A stretch of 51,772 bases of DNA, from contig CAAEEX010000053.1 of the NCBI GenBank assembly GCA_900755005.1, forward strand, positions 1 to 51,772, read 5' to 3'. Within the stretch, counting starts at the first letter, position 1, and each line of letters starts with the position of its first letter. The position numbers were made by a program, and so were the translations under genes. Positions 8,049 to 15,833 of this stretch are shown one piece after another. Source of the DNA: an uncultured Collinsella sp. (GTDB taxonomy: Bacteria; Actinomycetota; Coriobacteriia; Coriobacteriales; Coriobacteriaceae). The notes under the pieces are model-generated. The model did not search any database, was not told the origin of the DNA, and worked only from the letters and a program-made list of their open reading frames with translations.

Positions 8049-9188
8049 ATGGAACTCGACAAACAACAGATCAAGCGACTGCGTGAACGCCATCACCGGC
8101 GCCACGGCATCCGCCCTGCCCATAGTGAGGCCATGGAGAACGCCACCCGCTTCCTAAAGCGCGCATTCAACATTCGCGAGGGTCGCGCGCCCTACCACGT
8201 GATCCGCAAGCGTTTTGTAAACGGGGCGCGTCTGACTGGCTCCCACCTATGCATCCTCATCATCGCCATGTTGATCGCGAGCATCGGCCTCGATATCGAT
8301 TCGGACATCGCCATCGTGGGCGCCATGCTCATCTGCCCGCTTATGGGGTCGGTCCTTGCCATGGCATATGGCATCGCCACGCTCGACCGCGAGATTACCG
8401 TCGAGGCCATTGCCAGCCTTGCGCTGCAGATGGCCTTTTGCCTGGTCACGTCCACGTTGTACTTTAAGCTCTCGCCGCTTGGCACCACCACGGCCGCCAT
8501 CATCGACAACTCGACACCCACCATATGGGACCTTGCCGTCGCGCTCGCGGGCGGCTTTGCGGGCGGGCTGGGCAACTCGCGCGATCAGGAGCCTTCGACG
8601 CTCATTGCCGGCGTAGCGGTGGCGACCGCGCTCATGCCGCCACTGTGCGCGGCGGGCTACGGCATCGCCATCGCAAGCGGGTCACTGTTTCTCTCGGCGC
8701 TTTACGAGTTTGGCATCAACGTGGTCTTTATCGCGCTGGCGGCCGAAGCCGTATTGCTTCTTTTACGTGTGCCGCTCAAGCGCGACCTCAACGGCGACGG
8801 CATTGTGACCGCCGAGGAAAATGCCGAGGTCGACGAGCTGTCACGCAAGGTGCGCCGCCGCATTATTGTGGGCACGGTGATCTTTGCCATCCCCTGCATC
8901 GTCATGACGGCGGGGTCTATTGGCTCGGCGCAGGCCGGCGTGCAGGACGGCTACGGCGTCACCGAAACCACGCGCGAGCTTGCCGCGGTGCTGCCGGGCT
9001 TTAAGGATTACACCGTCGCCGTCGAGACCTCGGCTACCGAAGGCGAGGAGGAGGGCATCGTCGAGCGCGAGATTGTCGCCCATGTGACGACAAGCAAGGC
9101 GCTTGGGGCACACGACCGTCACGTCGCCCGCAAGCTCATTGACCTCAACGTGCCCGAACTCGATCGCGTGGAATTTGACGTAAAGTGA
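8049..9188 (+). CDS. DUF389 membrane protein with an EF-hand-like loop
   Basis: This 379-residue protein of the DUF389 family (TIGR00341-like) has unknown function. A basic N-terminal tail (about 1-60) precedes several membrane segments: 'LCILIIAMLIASIGLDIDSD', 'AIVGAMLICPLMGSVLAMAYG', 'LAVALAGGFAGGLGN', 'IAGVAVATALMPPLCAAGYG' and others. The 'GAMLICPLMG' and 'VATALMPPLCAAGYG' blocks are family hallmarks. Between membrane segments lies DLNGDGIVTAEE (about residue 246), a textbook 12-residue EF-hand calcium loop. After one more helix, a soluble C-terminal domain of about 90 residues follows. The ATG at 8049 is chosen because GAGGTGG is just upstream. It is divergent from the surface-protein gene. 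Confidence 0.85.
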   Translation: MELDKQQIKRLRERHHRRHGIRPAHSEAMENATRFLKRAFNIREGRAPYHVIRKRFVNGARLTGSHLCILIIAMLIASIGLDIDSDIAIVGAMLICPLMGSVLAMAYGIATLDREITVEAIASLALQMAFCLVTSTLYFKLSPLGTTTAAIIDNSTPTIWDLAVALAGGFAGGLGNSRDQEPSTLIAGVAVATALMPPLCAAGYGIAIASGSLFLSALYEFGINVVFIALAAEAVLLLLRVPLKRDLNGDGIVTAEENAEVDELSRKVRRRIIVGTVIFAIPCIVMTAGSIGSAQAGVQDGYGVTETTRELAAVLPGFKDYTVAVETSATEGEEEGIVEREIVAHVTTSKALGAHDRHVARKLIDLNVPELDRVEFDVK

Positions 9189-9202
9189 TGCGGAGCGCGG
9201 CC

Positions 9203-9730
9203 CTACAGCTCGTACTTGTACACGCGGTAGATGTACTTTTCGGCTTCCATCTCGTAGGTGGCGATGGGCAGACCGTAGCGATCGTACTCGGTGAAGGTCT
9301 TGGCCTGACCCGATGCCACGAGCATGCTGTTCGAATTGCCGACGCGCTGCGCACTGCTAACGTAGCCCGAGAACGGCACCGCAATCTGGTCTTCGAGCTC
9401 GTAGGTGCGTGCCACCTCGTCCACCGTAAAGATGCGCCCAAACGAACGCGAGCCGCGGCTGTAGTCGGTCACCACCGCGGCGCCCAGCTGGCCCCAGTCG
9501 AACTTGGGATAGCTTTCGGCCGCACCAAAGTTGTTGTCGTACAGCAGCACCTGGTAGCGACCGGTCGTTGCCGTGTCAGAACTCGGCAGATACGTCACGC
9601 TGTGCTGGCCCGCGTTGAGCGAAAAATCGCCTTGGGCCTGCAGCAATTTGCCCTCAAAGCCCGAGCCAGCCCAAAAATCGGGCAAGCCCACGGAAGGCTG
9701 TAGCAAGGTCATTTGCGCAACATATGTCCA
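9203..9730 (-). pseudogene. C-terminal remnant of an arylsulfate sulfotransferase (ASST)
   Basis: The readable part (169 residues from 9712) matches only the end of ASST-type proteins, beta-propeller enzymes that move sulfate between phenols. 'DFSLNAGQHSVTYLP' corresponds to the family's GQHD-type segment, here with Ser in place of Asp. 'GRYQVLLYDNN' and the final 'EYDRYGLPIATYE...YRVYKYEL' fit the last blades. Full-length enzymes are around 500-600 residues, so roughly two thirds is absent. The frame runs upstream only to the terminator of the next gene at 9733-9770, and no ribosome site precedes any start. This looks like a deletion remnant. The family assignment is by pattern and moderately sure. 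Confidence 0.55.
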
Positions 9731-9732
9731 GC

Positions 9733-9770
9733 AAAAAACGGGTGGTAGCCGGTATGGCTACCACCCGTTT
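9733..9770 (-). terminator. Terminator of the dehydratase-activase gene
   Basis: AAACGGGTGGTAGCC (9736-9750) pairs perfectly with 9756-9770 around a 5-base loop. On the minus strand it is followed by a run of T (9738-9733). It lies 29 bases beyond the stop of the large gene at 9799. Confidence 0.92.
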
Positions 9771-9798
9771 GTCTCATATCTAGCCCAAAGCAGGCCAG

Positions 9799-12700
9799 TT
9801 ACTTCTTAATGCCGCGTCCCAGACGCTCGGCGACCGATGCAACGGCCTCTTCGCTGGCCAGCCCGCAGCTCACGCAGCCGTCATGGGCACGCATCTGGCC
9901 GGTGACCTCGTCCATCGCGAGCGGTGCCACCTTCTCGAGCTTAAAGCCCTTGCCGGCGCGCATGTTCTCCTTGGCCACGCTAATCATGAGCTTAATGCGG
10001 TTGAGCTGGTTGACCTCGGACGCACCGGGGTCGTAGTCCACCGCGACGATGTTGCTCTCGGGATGCTGGCGGCGCAGCTCCTTGATCACAGCCTTACCCA
10101 CCACGTGGTTGGGCAGGCACGCGAAGGGCTGCGTGCAGATGATGTTGGGCGCACCGTGATCGATCAGGTCGAGCATCTCGGCCGTGAGCAACCAGCCCTC
10201 GCCCATGTTGTTGCACACCGAAAGCACCGTGCGGGCCTTGTCGGCCATGGTGCCGATGCGCTCGGGCGCCTCAAAGCGGCGGGACTTTTCGAGCATCTCC
10301 TCCACCGGCGTGCGCATCCAGTCCACGAGCTTGATGAGCGCCTGCATACCAGCGCGCGTGGTAGCAGAGCTTCCCAGCTCGTCCTTCTGCAGCTCGGCGT
10401 TGCTCATGGAGTACAGGAAGAAGTCGAGCAGGCCAGGCACCACGGCCTCGCAGCCCTCGCGCTCGATGACATCGACCACGTGGTTGTTGGCTGTGGGGTG
10501 GAACTTGACCAAAATCTCGCCGACCACGCCCACGCGCGGCTTGGTACCCTCGCCCACGAGCGGCATAGTATCGAACGCGCGGATGGCCTCGCGGCACAGC
10601 TTGGTGTAGTTGTGGCGGTTGAACTTGGGCGCCAGCTTGCGGGCGCGCGCCATGTACTCCTCGTAGAGTGCGTTGGCGGCACCGGGCGTGGCCTCGTACG
10701 GGCGGCAGCGGTAGAGCATCTGCATCATCACGTCGCCAAAGAGCACCGCGTAGACTGCCTGCTTAAGCAGCGCCGGCGTAATCTTAAAGCCGGGGTTGTC
10801 CTCGCCGAGCGCCACGGCCGAAAGCGAGATCACCGGGATCTCGGGGTGGCCGCTCTCGCGCAGGGCCTTGCGGATGAGCGCGATGTAGTTGGTGGCACGG
10901 CAGCCGCCGCCGGTCTGGCTGATAACCACGGCCGTCTTGGACAGGTCGTACCGACCGCTCTCGATGGCCTCCATAATCTGGCCAGTCACCAAAATGGACG
11001 GATAGCAAATGTCATTGTTCACATAGCGCAGGCCGGCCTCGACGGCGTCGTGATCGGTCGAGGGCAGCAGCTCCAAGTTGTAGCCGGCACCGCGGAACAC
11101 CTCTTTGACCAGGTCAAAGTGGATCGGCGCCATCTGCGGGCACAGGATGGTGTAGCCCTCGTCGCGCATCTGCTCGGTAAAGGGAACCTTGGGCCACGCG
11201 GTCGAAGCACTCTCGCGCTGAGCCTCAAACGTGTACTTGCGGCTCGCGAACGCGGGGACATCCTTGGAGGGTGCCACCGGCGCGGCATCGCCCTGCTCGT
11301 AGGCCTCGCCCGCGGCCGTGGCCTCTGCCAAGCGCTCGGCCTCCTGGTCCTTGAGCGCTGCCATGAGCGAGCGGATGCGGATGCGCGCGGCGCCCAGGTT
11401 GGACACCTCGTCGATCTTGAGCACGGTGTAGATCTTGCCGCTGGCCTCCAGAATCTCCTGCACCTGGTCGGTAGTCAGGGCATCGAGACCGCAGCCGAAA
11501 GAGTTGAGCTGGATCAGGTCCAGATCGTTGCGCATCGTCACAAAACGGGCGACGGCGTACAGGCGGCTGTGGTACATCCACTGGTCGACGACGCGGATCG
11601 GGCGCTCGGGCTTCACCAGATGCGCGAGCGAATCCTCGGTAAAGACCGCAAAGCCAAAGCTCGAGATAAGCTCAGGCAGGGCATGGTTGATCTCGGGGTC
11701 GTTATGGTAGGGACGACCGGCGAGCACAATGCCGTGGCCGCCGTGGTCCTCGACCCACTTAAGGGCCTCCTCACCCATGGTCTGGATGTCCTCGTGGAAA
11801 CGCGCATCGGCCTCAAAGGCAGCGTTGACGGCGGCATCGACCTCGGAGCGCGTGATCTTGGGTCCACGCACGCGACCGCGACCGGCTTGCGCATCGGCCA
11901 CACGGTCGACGGCGAGCACCTGGTACAGACGGCGCTTGAGCTCGGTCTTGTCGTGATAGGGCACAAACGGATACAGGAACTCGATGTTTTGCTCGCGGAT
12001 CTCGTCGATGTTGAGCGCCAGCGCCGTGGGGTAGCTCATGACGATGGGGCAGTTATAGCAGTTGCCAGCCGTCGGGTCCTCCTTGCGCTCCCAGCGCACG
12101 CATGGCATCCAGATAAAGTCGACATCGCGGTCGATGAGGTTCATCACATGGCCGTGGCTCATCTTGGCCGGGTAGCACACGCTCTCGGACGGCATAGACT
12201 CGATGCCCGCCTGGTAGGTCTTTTTGCTCGACTGGTCGGACAGCTGCACGCTAAAGCCCAGGCGCGTAAAGAACGCATGCCAGAAGGGGTAGTTCTCGTA
12301 CATGTTGAGCGCGCGCGGGATGCCGACGGTGCCACGCGGGGCCTCGTCGGGGCTCAGCACCTCGCGGTTAAAGAGCAACTCGTTTTTCTTTTTGAAGAGG
12401 TTGGGGGCCTCAGTCTTCTGCTTTTTGTGGCCGGCGCCCTTCTCGCAGCGGTTGCCGGTGATGAAGCGCCTGCCGCCGCCAAAGTCGTTGACGGTAAGCT
12501 GGCAGTTGTTGGAGCAACGACCGCAGCGGACGTGCTTTTGCGTCACGGTGAGGTGCGCGATGTCCTCGGCCGAAAGGATGGTCGAGACGCCATCGGCGCC
12601 GGCGCGATCGCGGGCGAGCAGGGCCGCACCATAGGCGCCCATGCAGCCGGCGATGTCGGGACGCACGGCATGAACGCCGGTGAGCTGCTCAAACGCACGC

Positions 12701-14580
12701 AGCGTGGCGTCGGACATAAAGGTGCCGCCCTGGACGATCACTTGGCTGCCGATCTCCTTGGGGTCGCGCAGCTTAATGACCTTGAACAGGGCGTTCTTGA
12801 TGACGGAATAGGACAGGCCGGCCGCAATGTCGCCCACCGTGGCGCCTTCCTTTTGCGCCTGCTTGACGCGCGAGTTCATAAAGACCGTGCAGCGGCTGCC
12901 CAAGTCGACCGGGGCCTTGGCATGGATGGCGGCATCGGCGAACGCGCGCACGTCCATGTTCATAGACACGGCGAAGCTCTCGATAAAGCTACCGCAGCCC
13001 GACGAGCAGGCCTCGTTGAGCATGATGTGCTCGATAACGCCGTCCTTGACGCGCAGGCACTTCATGTCCTGGCCACCGATGTCCAGGATAAACTCAACGC
13101 CGGGCAGGAATGCCTTGGCGCCGCGCAGGTGCGCAACGGTCTCAATCTCGCCGGAATCGGCCTTGAGAGCCTCGATGAGCAGCGCCTCGCCATAGCCCGT
13201 GGTGGTCACGTGGCCGATGGTGCAGCCGGCGGGGATGTGGTTGTAGAAATCGGCCATGATGACCTTGGCCGTGCCCAGGATGTCGCCATTGTTGTTGCCG
13301 TACCAGGTGTGCAACAGCTGGCCGTCCTCGCCCACGAGCGCGGCCTTCATGGTGGTGGAACCGGCGTCGATGCCGATGAACACGCGTCCGGTGTAGCCGT
13401 CGAGCTTGCCCTTGGGGACAACTTCGGTGTCGTGGCGGGTCTTGAACTCGGCAAAGTCCTCGTCGGTGGCAAAGAGCGGATCCAGACGCTCGACCTCGGC
13501 ACCCTGCGTGTCACCCAGGGCATCGATGGCCTCGATGAGCTGCGGGAACGTGCTGAGTTTATTGGACTCGTGCGCCATGGCGGCGCCGCTCGCCACAAAC
13601 AGGTGAGCGTTTTGGGGCACGATGCGGTGCTCCTCGTCCAGGTTGAGCGTGAGGTAGAAGCGATGACGCAGCTCGGAGAGGTACTGCAACGGGCCACCCA
13701 GGAAGGCGACGTTGCCGCGGATGGGACGGCCGCACGCCAGGCCCGAGATGGTCTGGGTCACAACAGCCTGGAAGATGGAGGCGGCCACGTCCTCGGGGCG
13801 GGCGCCCTCGTTGAGCAGCGGCTGGACGTCGGTCTTGGCAAAGACGCCGCAGCGGCTGGCAATGGGATAGATAGTGGTGGCGTTGGCCGCGAGCTCGTTG
13901 AGGCCGCTCGCGTCGGTGTGCAGTAGGGTTGCCATCTGGTCGATGAACGCACCCGTGCCGCCAGCGCAGGTGCCGTTCATGCGCTGCTCGATGCCGTTGT
14001 CGAAGTAGATGATCTTGGCGTCCTCGCCGCCCAGCTCGATGGCGACATCGGTGGCCGGGATAAGGGTCTCGACGGCGCGTTTGCTGGCGATGACCTCCTG
14101 AACAAACTCCAAGTCGAGCCACTGGGACAGCAGCAGGCCGCCCGAGCCGGTAATGGCGCAGGTCATTTGGGCCGTCGGCAGCACAGTCGCGGCACCCTCG
14201 AACAAGTCGCGGGCACAAGCGCGGACGTCGGTGTGGTGACGCTGGTACTTGGCGTAGACAATCTGGTTGTCGTCGTTGAGCACAGCGAGCTTAACGGTGG
14301 TGGAGCCCACGTCGATGCCCAGGTGCAGGTTGCCGCGGGCGGCCTCGGGGTTGAAGATCGCGCCTTCGGGGGCCTGGGCGGCGGCTACGGGCTCAGCGGC
14401 GGTGGCGGGCTCGCTGACGACGGACGTCTCCCCTGCCACGTTCTTGGCATCGGCAACTGCCTCGGCAACTTTCTCGACAGCCGCGGTCGCGGCCTTCTGC
14501 GCGGCGTCCATCACGGTGGGCGCGGCCTCGCGTGCGGCAGCGACCATGCGGTCCTTAATGCCCTCGACGAGCTTGCTCAT
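9799..14580 (-). CDS. Giant 2-hydroxyacyl-CoA dehydratase activase-related protein (two ASKHA ATPase domains, DUF2229, HgdB-like region)
   Basis: This 1593-residue cytoplasmic protein belongs to the BadF/HgdC activator superfamily. An Ala-rich helical lead (1-80) precedes ATPase domain 1 ('LHLGIDVGSTTVKLAV', about 84; 'ELGGEDAKIIYFDNG'; 'NGTCAGGTGAFIDQMA'). ATPase domain 2 starts at about 398 ('IGIDAGSTTMKAALV'; 'DIGGQDMKCLRV'; 'NEACSSGCGSFIESFA'), and its two GC-rich loops would hold the bridging [4Fe-4S] of a dimer. A Cys cluster (CGRCSNNC, about 685) opens the DUF2229-like region, and the last 400 or so residues resemble the dehydratase/HgdB part, ending with CVSCGLA. Family members couple ATP hydrolysis to low-potential electron transfer; the actual substrate is unknown. 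ATG follows AGAGGAGAG. An 11-base gap separates it from its probable TetR regulator upstream. Confidence 0.9.
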   Translation of the reverse strand: MSKLVEGIKDRMVAAAREAAPTVMDAAQKAATAAVEKVAEAVADAKNVAGETSVVSEPATAAEPVAAAQAPEGAIFNPEAARGNLHLGIDVGSTTVKLAVLNDDNQIVYAKYQRHHTDVRACARDLFEGAATVLPTAQMTCAITGSGGLLLSQWLDLEFVQEVIASKRAVETLIPATDVAIELGGEDAKIIYFDNGIEQRMNGTCAGGTGAFIDQMATLLHTDASGLNELAANATTIYPIASRCGVFAKTDVQPLLNEGARPEDVAASIFQAVVTQTISGLACGRPIRGNVAFLGGPLQYLSELRHRFYLTLNLDEEHRIVPQNAHLFVASGAAMAHESNKLSTFPQLIEAIDALGDTQGAEVERLDPLFATDEDFAEFKTRHDTEVVPKGKLDGYTGRVFIGIDAGSTTMKAALVGEDGQLLHTWYGNNNGDILGTAKVIMADFYNHIPAGCTIGHVTTTGYGEALLIEALKADSGEIETVAHLRGAKAFLPGVEFILDIGGQDMKCLRVKDGVIEHIMLNEACSSGCGSFIESFAVSMNMDVRAFADAAIHAKAPVDLGSRCTVFMNSRVKQAQKEGATVGDIAAGLSYSVIKNALFKVIKLRDPKEIGSQVIVQGGTFMSDATLRAFEQLTGVHAVRPDIAGCMGAYGAALLARDRAGADGVSTILSAEDIAHLTVTQKHVRCGRCSNNCQLTVNDFGGGRRFITGNRCEKGAGHKKQKTEAPNLFKKKNELLFNREVLSPDEAPRGTVGIPRALNMYENYPFWHAFFTRLGFSVQLSDQSSKKTYQAGIESMPSESVCYPAKMSHGHVMNLIDRDVDFIWMPCVRWERKEDPTAGNCYNCPIVMSYPTALALNIDEIREQNIEFLYPFVPYHDKTELKRRLYQVLAVDRVADAQAGRGRVRGPKITRSEVDAAVNAAFEADARFHEDIQTMGEEALKWVEDHGGHGIVLAGRPYHNDPEINHALPELISSFGFAVFTEDSLAHLVKPERPIRVVDQWMYHSRLYAVARFVTMRNDLDLIQLNSFGCGLDALTTDQVQEILEASGKIYTVLKIDEVSNLGAARIRIRSLMAALKDQEAERLAEATAAGEAYEQGDAAPVAPSKDVPAFASRKYTFEAQRESASTAWPKVPFTEQMRDEGYTILCPQMAPIHFDLVKEVFRGAGYNLELLPSTDHDAVEAGLRYVNNDICYPSILVTGQIMEAIESGRYDLSKTAVVISQTGGGCRATNYIALIRKALRESGHPEIPVISLSAVALGEDNPGFKITPALLKQAVYAVLFGDVMMQMLYRCRPYEATPGAANALYEEYMARARKLAPKFNRHNYTKLCREAIRAFDTMPLVGEGTKPRVGVVGEILVKFHPTANNHVVDVIEREGCEAVVPGLLDFFLYSMSNAELQKDELGSSATTRAGMQALIKLVDWMRTPVEEMLEKSRRFEAPERIGTMADKARTVLSVCNNMGEGWLLTAEMLDLIDHGAPNIICTQPFACLPNHVVGKAVIKELRRQHPESNIVAVDYDPGASEVNQLNRIKLMISVAKENMRAGKGFKLEKVAPLAMDEVTGQMRAHDGCVSCGLASEEAVASVAERLGRGIKK

Positions 14581-14591
14581 TGTCTCTCCTC

Positions 14592-15302
14592 TTAGTTGTT
14601 GGACTCGACGGTTGCGACGGTGTCGGCCGCGTCCTCGAGCTGCAAGTTCAATAGCTTCATGCCGTATTCCGGCACGTTGATATCGATGGGTTGGCCATAC
14701 AGGTCACCAGGGCGCACAAAAGCGAGCACCGTCATAATGCGTGCCATGGCCTCGGGCGATTCGGTGAGCCCACGCTCAAACCAACGCTGAATCATGCCGA
14801 CCTCGGCGCTCACGACGTAGGTGACGTAGTAGTCAAAGAACGTGCCCAGCGCCAGGCCCAAAATGCCCGTCTGCGCACGCGGCACCACAGCCTCACGCGC
14901 GGTGTCAATGATCCTTTTAATGAAGGCCTGGTCGCCGCCCGGACCCAGCAGCGCACCGATTAAGTCGCGGTTGGCCGCAAGATAACGCAGCAGCTCAACC
15001 GAACCGGGCGCCGGCTCGAGCTCATCGATGTTGTGATAGAGATCGGGCAGCTGAGCTGCGGTGATGAGCTCAATGCGCTCACGGATCTCGGCCAGCAAGC
15101 CGTCCTCGATTTGATTGATAAAGTCGGGGATATCGCGGTAGTGCGAATAGAACGTGCGGCGCGTAAGGCCAGCGCGCTCGGTGAGCGACGCGACATTAAT
15201 GCGCGAAAGGTCGCCGCTTTCGGCAAGCTCGCTGGCAAGTGCCTGGCGAAGGGCACGCTGCGAGCGAAGGGACCGGCGGTCGCATTTCTCGAGCTGGGAC
15301 AA
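14592..15302 (-). CDS. TetR-family regulator of the activase operon
   Basis: The 236-residue protein has an N-terminal TetR HTH: 'RSLRSQRALRQALASELAE', then 'INVASLTERAGLTRRTFYSHYRDIPDFI' (about 30-60), where RRTFYSHY is the recognition-helix block. The rest is a helical ligand and dimer domain. The start is TTG at 15302 with a perfect AAGGAGG 4 bases upstream. It is the first gene of a two-gene unit with the dehydratase activase (11-base gap). Dyads in its own promoter (15325-15368) suggest self-repression. The C-terminal half has the long form seen in TetR proteins near metabolic enzymes; the ligand is unknown. Confidence 0.9.
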   Translation of the reverse strand: MSQLEKCDRRSLRSQRALRQALASELAESGDLSRINVASLTERAGLTRRTFYSHYRDIPDFINQIEDGLLAEIRERIELITAAQLPDLYHNIDELEPAPGSVELLRYLAANRDLIGALLGPGGDQAFIKRIIDTAREAVVPRAQTGILGLALGTFFDYYVTYVVSAEVGMIQRWFERGLTESPEAMARIMTVLAFVRPGDLYGQPIDINVPEYGMKLLNLQLEDAADTVATVESNN

Positions 15303-15324
15303 GCGTCCTCCTTGTTACTCAGCC

Positions 15325-15368
15325 TGTGCGCTATTGCACAGTGCGAGTATTATTGCACACCGTGTGCA
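15325..15368 (-). promoter_or_regulatory. Promoter and probable operators of the TetR gene
   Basis: A perfect 15-bp palindrome TGCACACCGTGTGCA spans 15354-15368. A second imperfect dyad, TGTGC-6-GCACA, spans 15325-15340. ATTGCACA occurs in both, 20 bases apart. TAATAC on the minus strand (15352-15347) can serve as -10, which puts the perfect palindrome just upstream in the spacer, as in an autoregulated TetR promoter. Confidence 0.6.
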
Positions 15369-15395
15369 TCAACACGTAAAGGCAATATTTAGAAT

Positions 15396-15422
15396 GTGAC
15401 GAGGGGGCAGTCCCTTTGTCAC
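15396..15422. repeat. REP-like palindrome, family B, copy 1
   Basis: A 27-base palindromic unit: arms GTGAC...GTCAC, with centre GGGGGCAGTCCCT. It matches the second copy at 15806-15832 except for a few left-arm bases. The two copies bracket the small peptide/antisense module. Confidence 0.8.
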
Positions 15423-15454
15423 AACCCGCCTGGCTTTTGGAGCGGCATTACCGA

Positions 15455-15483
15455 TTGTCCAAAATGTCATTCGTGGGTAGAAT
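15455..15483 (+). promoter_or_regulatory. Plus-strand promoter driving the antisense unit
   Basis: TTGTCC (15455-15460), a 17-base spacer and TAGAAT (15478-15483) form a near-consensus housekeeping promoter. It points toward the peptide gene encoded on the other strand. The predicted start is near 15490. There is no plus-strand reading frame with a ribosome site behind it. Confidence 0.7.
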
Positions 15484-15489
15484 AGTGTC

Positions 15490-15568
15490 GACGGCAGCCC
15501 AAGTTGTAGCTGGCTGGGCAGCGCCGTTGTTTGCATTAGGGGGTCAACGCCTTAGCGGCGGCGACCCC
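15490..15568 (+). ncRNA. Candidate antisense RNA (antitoxin-like) convergent with the peptide gene
   Basis: The predicted transcript begins at about 15490, folds a first hairpin (ACGGC...GCCCA with TGGGC...GCCGT, 15491-15527) and ends at the terminator-like hairpin 15540-15568. It is about 80 nt and overlaps the last 17 bases of the peptide gene, including its stop codon. Its 5' segment (GACGGCAG ... GGGCAGCGCC) is repeated, in the same sense, in the leader of the opposing peptide mRNA. The layout resembles convergent type I toxin-antitoxin RNAs such as par/fst or TxpA/RatA. Existence of the RNA is inferred from promoter plus terminator. Confidence 0.5.
15540..15568. terminator. Shared bidirectional hairpin at the convergent 3' ends
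   Basis: GGGGTC (15540-15545) and CGCC (15548-15551) pair with GGCG (15557-15560) and GACCCC (15563-15568). Both convergent transcripts would end here. U-tracts are weak on both sides, so termination efficiency is uncertain. Confidence 0.55.
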
Positions 15569-15677
15569 TTCTGTTGCGCTTCGAACGCTGCTTGAGTGCC
15601 TCGGAAAGGCCGACAAGCGCCGTGAAGAACGAGACCACGGCGGTCAGAAGTCTCACGAAATCAATCAAATCGGTCAT
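15552..15677 (-). CDS. 41-residue hydrophobic/basic peptide, candidate type I toxin (holin-like)
   Basis: The peptide begins MTDLIDFVRLLTAVVSFF, continues with a single hydrophobic helix (about 8-25), and ends in a very basic tail (KQRSKRNRRGRRR). That is the layout of small membrane toxins of the holin-like/Fst/TxpA kind. The ribosome site GGGAGGTGAT is nearly perfect and 4 bases from ATG. A promoter with extended -10 (TGATAGAAT) lies 65 bases upstream. The stop codon sits in a shared terminator hairpin, and an antisense promoter faces it at 15455. I do not recognise a specific family member. The coding call rests on ribosome site, promoter and amino acid pattern; toxicity is inference. Confidence 0.65.
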   Translation of the reverse strand: MTDLIDFVRLLTAVVSFFTALVGLSEALKQRSKRNRRGRRR

Positions 15678-15741
15678 GGGCATCACCTCCCATCAAATGG
15701 AGGGCGCTGCCCGGCACATGGAACTGCCGTCAACGACACCG

Positions 15742-15771
15742 ATTCTATCAAAGCGCAGTTAGATATGCGAA
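15742..15771 (-). promoter_or_regulatory. Promoter of the small peptide gene
   Basis: On the minus strand, TTCGCA (15771-15766), an 18-base spacer and TAGAAT (15747-15742), with a TGA extension just upstream giving an extended -10. Downstream bases GGTGTCG..GACGGCAG resemble those after the opposing promoter at 15478, which suggests an inverted duplication. Confidence 0.65.
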
Positions 15772-15805
15772 TATTTGTTCGTGTTTAAAGAAGTTAGTCC
15801 CCACT

Positions 15806-15832
15806 GTGACAAAGGGACAGTCCCTTTGTCAC
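15806..15832. repeat. REP-like palindrome, family B, copy 2
   Basis: A 27-base perfect palindrome about an odd centre: GTGACAAAGGGA and its complement TCCCTTTGTCAC, joined by CAG. It abuts the stop codon of the HAD hydrolase (15834). The core AAAGGGACAG also occurs in family A repeats elsewhere in the window. Confidence 0.85.
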
Positions 15833-15833
15833 A

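Noticed and set aside
9883..13926. A 1347-codon open frame on the plus strand
   Set aside because: It lies wholly opposite the dehydratase-activase gene. G+C-rich codon bias keeps the antisense frame open. The predicted protein is His/Val/Gly-rich with no domain, and no ribosome site precedes it.
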